From Candidatus Zixiibacteriota bacterium (GTDB taxonomy: Bacteria; Zixibacteria; MSB-5A5; GN15; FEB-12): DNA of 64,000 nucleotides. Positions 1-6,427 of this stretch are shown in pieces. The stretch covers positions 62,001 to 126,000 of the forward strand of contig JAGNLV010000004.1 of assembly GCA_017999435.1 (NCBI GenBank). The letters run 5' to 3'. The notes under the pieces were generated by a model. It saw only the letters and a list, made by a program, of their open reading frames with translations. It searched no databases and was not told the DNA's origin. How positions within the stretch are numbered: position 1 is the first letter of the stretch; each line of letters opens with the position of its first letter. The position numbers were made by a program, and so were the translations under genes.

Positions 1-184
1 TGAGCGCGAGCAGGGCCGCGATCGTCGATTTCCCTTCCGCGAGCATGGCCGAGGTGATCATGATCGCTTTCGTCTCGCGGCTCTCGCCGTGCTTGCGCAG
101 CCGGTGGAGGAGCCGGCGGAACTCCGTGGCGAAGGGCTGGTCGAGAGAAAACAGGTCGATGATGGACAGGGGTTTCCGCGCCAT
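1..184 (-). CDS. CpsD/CapB-like tyrosine autokinase, N-terminal part (cut by window edge)
   Basis: The gene starts at ATG 184-182 and runs off the left edge, leaving about 61 residues. An AAAGGA Shine-Dalgarno lies upstream of the ATG. The visible part ends with a Walker-A-like stretch (SAMLAEGKST) after an ITS beta strand. This matches bacterial tyrosine kinases and Wzc C-terminal kinase domains, where the motif is S-x-x-x-x-EGKST. The family autophosphorylates a C-terminal tyrosine cluster and controls polysaccharide polymerisation together with a Wzz-type membrane activator. Such an activator without its own kinase domain is encoded two genes upstream. Walker A', Walker B and the tyrosine tail lie outside the window, so activity cannot be judged. 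Confidence 0.75.
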   Translation of the reverse strand, partial: MARKPLSIIDLFSLDQPFATEFRRLLHRLRKHGESRETKAIMITSAMLAEGKSTIAALLAL

Positions 185-191
185 GTGGTGA

Positions 192-1313
192 TTATCCTTT
201 CGGCCCCATCGCTTCCAGCGTGGAGCGCATCCGCTCGTATTCGTCTTCCGCCGCTCGCAGCCGCTCGACCGCCTGGGTCAGGGCGGGATTGAGTTCCGTG
301 GCCCGCCGGTACTGCGCGATCCCCTTCTGCCACCCCAGCCGCGCCCGCTCCAGGTAGCAGCGGCCCAGTTCCGTGTAGAGGTCCACGTAATTCGGATTGC
401 GCCGCACCTCCCCCTCGAGGTAGCGGATCCGCTCCTCGATCATCTGCTCGGACACCCATTCCGGGTGGAGCACGTAGCGCATGTGGAATCCGGCCAGCTC
501 GCGCCGCCGCCGGGCCTTCCACGCGGACTTCACTTCGTTCATCGCCGCCCACGCCCGGGTCGCCTCGCCCGCCGCCAGCGCCCGCATGCCGTCGTCGAAA
601 TAGCCGGCGTCGTACCCGACGTTGACCATGGCGGCGCGGCGGAAACAATCGGCCGCCTTGTTCAACAGCGCGCGCGAGTCCTTGACCATCTCGTTGGTGC
701 TGGCCAGCCCGACGTAGGTGAGGCCGAGATTGAAGTAGGCGTCGCCGTAGTAGAGGTTGATCTTGACGGCTTCGGAGAACTCGCGGTGGGCGCGCTCGAA
801 CTGGCCCGCGGCCAGGAGCGCTTCGCCGCAGCCGTTGCGATAGTCGGCGTAGCCCGGCCGGGCCGTGGCCGCGGCTTCGGCGGCCGCCACCGCCTCATCG
901 ACCTCGTCGAGCGCCAGGCAGGTCATGCCGAGGTAGGCGCGGGCCAGGTGGTTTTTCGCATCCAGCGCCACCGCCGCCTGAAAGACGCTCCGCGCGTCGG
1001 CAAAGAAATTCCTGTGAAAGAGCGCCGTCCCCAGGTGCAGCATCATCTCCGGATTCCCCTCGTTCATGATCCGGCGGTAGGCCCCCAGGAGCGTCTCGAG
1101 CTCCTTCTTCCGCTCGCCGTGGGTTTCTTTCAGCAGCGAGAGGACTTCCTCGGCCCGGATGTCGGGCGGGTGGGGTTGGCTGGCGGCCTCGGCCAGCCGG
1201 CCGTCGATGTAGATTTCCGACGAAATGGCGCCGAGGTTGGCGTCGTTGGCCGTCTGGATGACGAACTCGCGGTCGTGGTCGACCAGTCTGCTCTTGAGAC
1301 GATATGTTTCCAT
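192..1313 (-). CDS. TPR-repeat protein of the exopolysaccharide operon
   Basis: 373 residues, ATG start, 3 nt after the Wzz-like gene and 7 nt before the kinase-like gene, so probably one transcript. No signal peptide or membrane segment is visible. From about residue 75 the protein is TPR-like helix pairs (alanine-rich pattern such as AYLGMTCLALDEVDEA, LGLTYVGLAST and ELGRCYLERA), with a final repeat near residues 310-350. The N-terminal 60 residues are not recognised. TPR proteins in such operons usually scaffold the assembly or export machine. That role is inferred from position. The exact partner cannot be read from the sequence. Confidence 0.7.
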   Translation of the reverse strand: METYRLKSRLVDHDREFVIQTANDANLGAISSEIYIDGRLAEAASQPHPPDIRAEEVLSLLKETHGERKKELETLLGAYRRIMNEGNPEMMLHLGTALFHRNFFADARSVFQAAVALDAKNHLARAYLGMTCLALDEVDEAVAAAEAAATARPGYADYRNGCGEALLAAGQFERAHREFSEAVKINLYYGDAYFNLGLTYVGLASTNEMVKDSRALLNKAADCFRRAAMVNVGYDAGYFDDGMRALAAGEATRAWAAMNEVKSAWKARRRRELAGFHMRYVLHPEWVSEQMIEERIRYLEGEVRRNPNYVDLYTELGRCYLERARLGWQKGIAQYRRATELNPALTQAVERLRAAEDEYERMRSTLEAMGPKG

Positions 1314-1316
1314 GGT

Positions 1317-2819
1317 CTAGCGCCTGACGCTCCTCAACTTGTCGATGCGCGGGATGGTGGCGAGCACGGGCAGCCCGAGGCGCTCCTCGATATCCTCGAT
1401 CCGCTTGACCGAGGTATCGAATATCTCGGCCAGAAACACGGCCGCCCCGCCGAGGAGGAAGCCGAGCACCACCCCGAACACCATGATCTTTTTGCGGTTC
1501 GGCCACTCCGGCGCCACCGGCACCCGCGCCGGCTCGATCACCCGGTAGGTCGTCCGCTCCTTGGTTCGCTCCGACAGAATGCCGACCGTGGTCTCCTCCG
1601 ACTTGAAGGCGTCCCGATACTTCCGGGCATCATCCACGCGTCGCTCGAGCTCCTGAATTTCGGCCTGAAGGCGGGGGAGGCGGTTGACCCGCTGATCGAT
1701 GTTGGCCAGCGAGGTTTCGAGCTGGGATTTGCGCGACCGCGCCACGTCAAGATGCTCCTCGGCGATGAAATACCGTTTCAGCAGATCCCGTTGGCTCGCC
1801 TCATAGGAGGCAAACTGGTTGTCGACCGCCTGCTGGATCGCCCCCTCGAGCCGCCGGAGGTTGTCGTTGAGGCGGACGTTGACGTTGATGACGTTCTGCT
1901 CGTTCCAGGCGTACTTCTCCATCATGGTGGCAAACCGGGTCATCTGCCCGTCGATCTCCGTCCGCAGCTCCACGATGGAATCGGTGTATTTCAGGCGGGC
2001 CGACGCCAGGGCGAGTTCGGCCAGGCGCCCGCGGAGCTCGTCGCGCTCATCCGAGTAGTCGTCGATCTCCAGCTGGGTCTTGTCGATGTCGGTGACGATG
2101 TCGCGGCGGTTGGCCTCGGCGGAGATGTTCTCGGGAAGCTGCAGCGACTGCAGGCGCGCCTGGGCCGCGGTCAGCGAGTCCAGCATCTGCCGGTAGCGGA
2201 ACTCCGTCTTCTGGAGCTGCAGGTCGGCGAAATCCTGGTTGTCGAGAATCTTCTCGAGTTCGTACTTGGTGCGCTCTTGTTCCATGATCCGCGCCAGGCT
2301 CACGACCATATCTTTCGCCTGCACCGGGTCGGAGGACTTGACCGCCAACTCGATCTGGTCCTTGCCGACGAACGACACCTCGACCCGCCCGCGGATGTCG
2401 TCCACCAGCAGGTTGAGCTTCAACTGATCGAGGGAGTAGGAGAGGTTCGCCTCACGCATCTTGGCCGCCTGGCGCGTGACCTCCGGGTCGTTGTCGAGCC
2501 CGAGCTCTTTGATCAGCTGGAAGAGGTACGTCTGCGAGGTCAGCTCGTTCTGCAGCGCCTGGACCTGCCGCCGCTGCTCCTCGCTGCTCACTCGTCCCTC
2601 CTGTTCGCGCCCGAGGATCATCCCGAGTTCGCGGGACACGTTCGACGGCTGGTCGATCCAGATGATGGTCGAGGACCGGTACACGGGCGTCATCAGGTAG
2701 GTGCTGGCGAAGGCCAGACCGGTGACGGCGATGATGGGGATGATCACCAGCCACTTCCGCTTCAGGAGAATGGCGGCGATGTCCTTGAGATTGAGCGGTT
2801 TTTCCTGCGGTGTCTGCAT
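1317..2819 (-). CDS. Wzz/GumC-like polysaccharide chain-length determinant (polysaccharide co-polymerase)
   Basis: 500 residues. It has a short cytoplasmic N-terminus, TM1 near residues 23-42 (WLVIIPIIAVTGLAFAS), a long periplasmic part rich in predicted coiled coil (about 90-420), a proline-containing PVAPEWPNRKK segment and TM2 near 446-465. After TM2 comes a short tail (FDTSVKRIEDIEERLGLPVL) of the kind that precedes the kinase domain in Wzc. Here the protein stops, and the kinase domain is a separate gene two loci downstream, as in Firmicute CapA/CapB pairs. The family sets the length of exported polysaccharide and activates the tyrosine kinase. It begins 12 nt after the Wza-like gene. 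Confidence 0.88.
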   Translation of the reverse strand: MQTPQEKPLNLKDIAAILLKRKWLVIIPIIAVTGLAFASTYLMTPVYRSSTIIWIDQPSNVSRELGMILGREQEGRVSSEEQRRQVQALQNELTSQTYLFQLIKELGLDNDPEVTRQAAKMREANLSYSLDQLKLNLLVDDIRGRVEVSFVGKDQIELAVKSSDPVQAKDMVVSLARIMEQERTKYELEKILDNQDFADLQLQKTEFRYRQMLDSLTAAQARLQSLQLPENISAEANRRDIVTDIDKTQLEIDDYSDERDELRGRLAELALASARLKYTDSIVELRTEIDGQMTRFATMMEKYAWNEQNVINVNVRLNDNLRRLEGAIQQAVDNQFASYEASQRDLLKRYFIAEEHLDVARSRKSQLETSLANIDQRVNRLPRLQAEIQELERRVDDARKYRDAFKSEETTVGILSERTKERTTYRVIEPARVPVAPEWPNRKKIMVFGVVLGFLLGGAAVFLAEIFDTSVKRIEDIEERLGLPVLATIPRIDKLRSVRR

Positions 2820-2831
2820 GGCTGTCCCGGT

Positions 2832-3788
2832 TTAGTCATCCCGGCGCAATTGATCGTACACGAGGATCGAGGTGGTGATCACGCCGGCCAGGGTCGCTAC
2901 CGTGGTGACGTTGAACCCCTGGAAGAATCCGCTCTTGTGCGGCACGACCACGACATCCTCGCGGCCGAGGACGTAGCGGGCGGGGGCGCCGGAGCGGCTG
3001 TAGCGCTCGAGGTCGATCTCGAGCGCCTGGCCGTAGAACTCGTCCTTGCACACCACCCGCGCCTTCTTCACGTTCGCTTCGTTGGTCGGGCCTCCGGCCA
3101 GCGCAACCGCCTCGAGCACGTCGATGTTCGGCTGGTACTCGACCGGGCCGGGCGTGGTCACTGCGCCGACTACGTAGACCAGGTTTTTGCGCTCGGCCGA
3201 CCGGTCGAAGCTCGCCGAGGGCAGCCCCACCGGCGTGCGGGGGATGTCGATCGTGTCGCCCCGCCGGATCTTCGGCAGCCCCCCGAGCTGGCCCGCGGCG
3301 ATCGCGGCGGCCACGTTCACGACCTCGACGCGGCCGGCCTCCTCGCCGCCGCGGATAATCGTCACCCGGCTCAGGTCCCCGGTCTCGGTTACACCGCCCG
3401 CCTCATTTATGATCGTCCACAAATCCGGAATCTCTTCAAAGGTCATCTTGCCCGGATGGTTCGCCTGTCCGGACACGAACACGTAGAGGTAGTTATACTC
3501 CTGCACGCGGACAACCGCCTGCGAAATCCGCTGGTTCAGGCGCGACATCTGGCGCACGATGTCCTCCTGCAGCTCCTGCGTCGTCCGGCCCGAGGCTTTG
3601 ATCTCCCCGATGATGTCCAGCGTGATCGTCCCGTCAAAGGACACCCGCAGCGTCGAATTCAGGGTCGGATCCTGCCAGAATTCGATCTCGAGGACGTCCC
3701 CGGGACCGATGCGGTATTCCTGGCCGGAGCCGATCCCGCAGGCGGTCAGGACGAGCAGCGATGAGAGCAACAACAATCTCGTGTTCAT
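2832..3788 (-). CDS. Wza-like polysaccharide export lipoprotein with SLBB domains
   Basis: 318 residues from ATG 3788. This start is preferred over an ATG 36 nt upstream because it directly precedes a lipoprotein signal (NTRLLLLSSLLVLTAC, lipobox LTAC). A GGGAGG lies 14 nt before it, an unusually long spacing. The mature part has the Poly_export segment (EYRIGPGDVLEIEFWQD, about residues 23-100) and two SLBB-like domains (about 100-190 and 205-280). It ends in a hydrophobic helix near residues 290-312, as in the Wza trans-outer-membrane barrel. It should form the outer-membrane exit pore for a capsule or exopolysaccharide, working with the Wzz-like protein next door. A promoter and a CsrA-like site lie just upstream. 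Confidence 0.88.
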   Translation of the reverse strand: MNTRLLLLSSLLVLTACGIGSGQEYRIGPGDVLEIEFWQDPTLNSTLRVSFDGTITLDIIGEIKASGRTTQELQEDIVRQMSRLNQRISQAVVRVQEYNYLYVFVSGQANHPGKMTFEEIPDLWTIINEAGGVTETGDLSRVTIIRGGEEAGRVEVVNVAAAIAAGQLGGLPKIRRGDTIDIPRTPVGLPSASFDRSAERKNLVYVVGAVTTPGPVEYQPNIDVLEAVALAGGPTNEANVKKARVVCKDEFYGQALEIDLERYSRSGAPARYVLGREDVVVVPHKSGFFQGFNVTTVATLAGVITTSILVYDQLRRDD

Positions 3789-3801
3789 ACTTTTTGTGCC
3801 A

Positions 3802-3813
3802 ACCTCCCTGTAA
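3802..3813 (-). promoter_or_regulatory. CsrA-like binding site in the Wza-like mRNA leader
   Basis: On the minus strand the leader reads UUACAGGGAGGU, about 10 of 12 positions of the E. coli CsrA consensus RUACARGGAUGU. The site contains the Shine-Dalgarno of the export lipoprotein gene. Flanking UGCC and GGCA could pair and place GGGAGG in a loop. A csrA gene lies in the same window. Binding is inferred, not shown. Confidence 0.45.
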
Positions 3814-3872
3814 GTATCCGGCATCTAATGTCTTATATACATATCGGCGCGTCGCCGAGACTCCATTAAATC

Positions 3873-3901
3873 AAAATACACTCTTCCAACATCTCTGTAA
3901 A
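3873..3901 (-). promoter_or_regulatory. Sigma70-type promoter for the exopolysaccharide export operon
   Basis: TTTACA (-35, 3896-3901), a 17-bp spacer and TATTTT (-10, 3873-3878) on the minus strand. This predicts a start near 3866 and a leader of about 78 nt before the Wza-like ATG. The leader contains a small hairpin (TCGGCG-ACG-CGCCGA). The 167-nt gap after the cyclase gene holds no other feature. Confidence 0.5.
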
Positions 3902-3955
3902 GGCATATCTGCGTTTGCGCTACGGAGGCCGCGATGCTTCCCGCCGGCTGGAGAT

Positions 3956-5599
3956 TCACGGTGACTCGGCCGGCGCGTCCCCATACAGAACCGCTTTGTT
4001 CCGCCCTTGTTCCTTGGCCTTCAGGAGCGCCATGTCGGCGGCGAAGATCAACTGGCGCGGGTTGTCGGCGTGGTCGGGGTAGAGCGCTCCTCCGAGCGAG
4101 GCTGTCGAAGTCAGGGGCGCTGCCAAACCGGTCACCGGGAACTCCGCTTTGGCCACCTCGATCTTGACCCGCTCCATGAACCGGATGGACATAGCGCGGT
4201 CGGCCTCGGGCATGATGATGCAGAACTCGTCCCCGCCGTAGCGGGCGATGATGTCGATCGATCGGATGTTGTTGCGCAGGATCCGCCCCATCTGCCGTAT
4301 GAGCGAATCGCCGGCCAGGTGCCCGTACGTGTCGTTGGTCTGTTTCAGACCGTCGAGGTCGAAGAAAATGAGGGCCAGCCGGCGGCCGTAGCGCTTGGCG
4401 CGCTGCACCTCCTCCTCCAGCCGGCGCTTGAAATACCTCTGGTTGGCCAGCCCGGTGAGCGCGTCCGTCTGCGACAGCTCCTCGATCTTCTCGTATGTTT
4501 CGACGTTGGCGATCAGGTCGCGGACGTGGCCGCGCACAGTGTCGATTTGCTCCCGGGGCACCGCCCCGGTCCGGTCGCTGTAGGCCAGCAGAGCCGGCCG
4601 CCCCTGTATCGCCGGGAAGGCCGTCACGTGGTCGAGCCCGGCCTCGCGGAGGCTCTTGACCCACTCCCGCAGCCCGGGCTGCTCCTGGGCCAGCCGCGCG
4701 AGCGTGTAGACGTCCTCATTCTTGATCGCCCGCAGGACCCCCTCGACCTGCCCCTTTTCCTGCGCCGGCAGGTTCATCCGGACGCCGTCCTGCACCACCT
4801 GCGGTTCCCCCCCGCCGTTGGGCTGATAGAGGTAGGCCACCCGCTCGAGTCCGAGATCCTTGCGGATCGACTCCACCAGTTTCGGCAGAAGCGTCTGCGA
4901 ATTGCGGTGCGTGACCAGCCGCAGCAGGTGGCTGGCGGCGCGCCCTTCCCCTGCAGGCGGTTTTTGTGCCGAGGCCCGCGCCCGCTCGAGCTGCTCGCGC
5001 ACCAGGTCGTAGCGCGACTCATGCCACTTGATGTGGTAGGCCGCCGCGAGCGAGTGGGCCAGGCTCGCCACCAGCACGTGAAACGACGGCGATTGGGTCT
5101 CCAGCGTGCTCCGCACGAAGTACAGCCCGTAGAGGTTGTCCCGCCAGAAGACGGGGAAATAGAGCCCGAAACCGTGGGTCCGCAGCCGCTCAAGGTAATC
5201 GTCGGCGAAATGCCCCTGCAGCCGATCGAGCGGCGCGGGGCGAAAGTCGGTCGCCAGCGCAGCCAGCAGGCCCCGTTCGGCCGCCGCGCGGAGCTGCGCC
5301 CGGTCGATGTCCCGCAACCCGTGGTGGTAGCTGAGCTCCAGGAAATCCCGTTTCTTGCGGAGGAACAGGATCAGGTCGCACCCGAACGCCGTGCGCAGCA
5401 GATCCGACACTTTCCGCGCCACTTCGACGATGTTGCCCTCGACGCTGTTGCGGCGGAGGAACTCGCTGAATTCCTCGAGTTTCATGCGCCGCAGGCCTTC
5501 CACCTGGCGCCGCTCCCGGCGAATCCGGTGGACCAGGAGGGCGGCCAGCACGACCACCAGCAGCGCCAGTGCAACCGTCAGGACCGTCTGGTCATCCAT
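3956..5599 (-). CDS. Membrane-anchored diguanylate cyclase with GAF-like sensor regions and GGDEF domain
   Basis: 547 residues. An N-terminal membrane segment at about residues 6-24 is followed by a basic stretch. Two regulatory regions resembling GAF domains (about 50-190 and 215-370) precede a C-terminal GGDEF domain. The active-site signature is intact (RYGGDEFCII), and an RSID sits exactly five residues before GGDEF, the classical RxxD inhibitory site for product feedback. It should make cyclic di-GMP from two GTP. The gene follows the partner-switch genes and precedes the polysaccharide export genes. Control of exopolysaccharide output by its product is plausible from position but not demonstrated. 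No EAL domain is present. Confidence 0.9.
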   Translation of the reverse strand: MDDQTVLTVALALLVVVLAALLVHRIRRERRQVEGLRRMKLEEFSEFLRRNSVEGNIVEVARKVSDLLRTAFGCDLILFLRKKRDFLELSYHHGLRDIDRAQLRAAAERGLLAALATDFRPAPLDRLQGHFADDYLERLRTHGFGLYFPVFWRDNLYGLYFVRSTLETQSPSFHVLVASLAHSLAAAYHIKWHESRYDLVREQLERARASAQKPPAGEGRAASHLLRLVTHRNSQTLLPKLVESIRKDLGLERVAYLYQPNGGGEPQVVQDGVRMNLPAQEKGQVEGVLRAIKNEDVYTLARLAQEQPGLREWVKSLREAGLDHVTAFPAIQGRPALLAYSDRTGAVPREQIDTVRGHVRDLIANVETYEKIEELSQTDALTGLANQRYFKRRLEEEVQRAKRYGRRLALIFFDLDGLKQTNDTYGHLAGDSLIRQMGRILRNNIRSIDIIARYGGDEFCIIMPEADRAMSIRFMERVKIEVAKAEFPVTGLAAPLTSTASLGGALYPDHADNPRQLIFAADMALLKAKEQGRNKAVLYGDAPAESP

Positions 5600-5644
5600 T
5601 CCGCTTACTCTCTGCCAAAGAAGAACCTGCGGGGAAGCCGGGGC

Positions 5645-5956
5645 TCAGAACCGCCGGGCCGGACCCCTCCCGCGCCCGCGCCCAAAGCGAAACCGCGAGC
5701 GGCGGCTCAGCAAGCCATGCCGGCGGAGAACGCCGAAGATTCGCCACCACCCGGCATCCGGGAACAGACCCGTTTCACGGACGGCGCGGCTGAGTTCGGA
5801 AATACTCGCGAAGGGGTCATCCTTGACCAGGCGAAGCACCGCGGTGTCCAGATCCCCGCCGTTAAGCACCTCGTCGGCCGGCCCGATCCCGCGCGGCCCC
5901 CAGCGGTCGGCCGTCTCAACACCAAGGTCGTCAACCACCGTCAGTCCGGCGGTCAC
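5645..5956 (-). CDS. Small protein coupled to the STAS gene, winged-helix-like; function unknown
   Basis: 103 residues. The ATG overlaps the STAS stop codon (ATGA, 5953-5956), indicating translational coupling, and the cyclase gene starts 45 nt downstream. The middle (LVKDDPFASISELSRAVRET and GWWRIFGVLRRHGLLSRR) has the spacing of a small winged-helix unit: an ISELS helix, then a recognition-like helix and a basic wing. The tail is very Arg/Gly-rich. No family is recognised. It could be a DNA-binding output of the partner switch or a structural adaptor. The strict coupling is the main reason to accept it as a real gene. Confidence 0.55.
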   Translation of the reverse strand: MTAGLTVVDDLGVETADRWGPRGIGPADEVLNGGDLDTAVLRLVKDDPFASISELSRAVRETGLFPDAGWWRIFGVLRRHGLLSRRSRFRFGRGRGRGPARRF

Positions 5957-6339
5957 TCCGCTTTTTTTTTTGCCTCTCCGGACTCCGCGGCCCCGAACTC
6001 CCGCCGCGCCGCATCCACGCTCTCGTGCGCCCGGAGGACTCTGTCGAACTCCAGCAGCTCGTAGATCTCGTAGACGTTCGGCACCATATTCGCGAGCTTG
6101 ATGTCGCCGCCGAGGTTCCGCACGTCCTTGATGTGGGAGATGAAGATGCCCCAGCCCGCCGAGGAGATATAGTCGACGCCGGCCAGATCGACCACGACCC
6201 GGTAGCGCCGCCGCTTCATCAGCGCATCCATGACCTCTTCGAGCTCCCCCGCCGTCGTCGTGTCGATCACGCCGTCGACCCGGATCTCAGAAATGTTGTC
6301 GCGCTCGCTCTCGGAGAGCGAAATGGAGATATTTTCCAT
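5953..6339 (-). CDS. STAS-domain anti-anti-sigma factor (SpoIIAA/RsbV-like)
   Basis: 128 residues, a single STAS domain over about residues 5-108 and a charged lysine-rich tail. The phosphorylation loop is intact (DYISSAGWG; Ser59/Ser60, where the family is phosphorylated on serine in the SSxG-type motif). Family members are phosphorylated by an RsbW-like kinase, dephosphorylated by a SpoIIE/RsbU-type PP2C, and sequester the kinase or another partner when unphosphorylated. Both activities are encoded in the neighbouring upstream gene, so this is the probable substrate. The sigma factor or other final target is not visible in the window. Confidence 0.88.
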   Translation of the reverse strand: MENISISLSESERDNISEIRVDGVIDTTTAGELEEVMDALMKRRRYRVVVDLAGVDYISSAGWGIFISHIKDVRNLGGDIKLANMVPNVYEIYELLEFDRVLRAHESVDAARREFGAAESGEAKKKAE

Positions 6340-6427
6340 GGCCGTTTCTGCAGCCGGAGCTGCCTGGGTTCAGTCGGCCTCAAGGAAAGGATTCCGCCCG
6401 ATGCAGGCAAGCATAAAACACGGCCGG

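Noticed and set aside
465-3764. 1099-codon open frame on the plus strand
   Set aside because: It lies antisense over the TPR, Wzz-like and Wza-like genes. Its translation is His/Arg/Leu-rich low-complexity text typical of the antisense of GC-rich genes.
5953-5972. Run of ten T on the plus strand as a terminator
   Set aside because: It encodes the lysine-rich tail of the STAS protein and has no stem before it on either strand.
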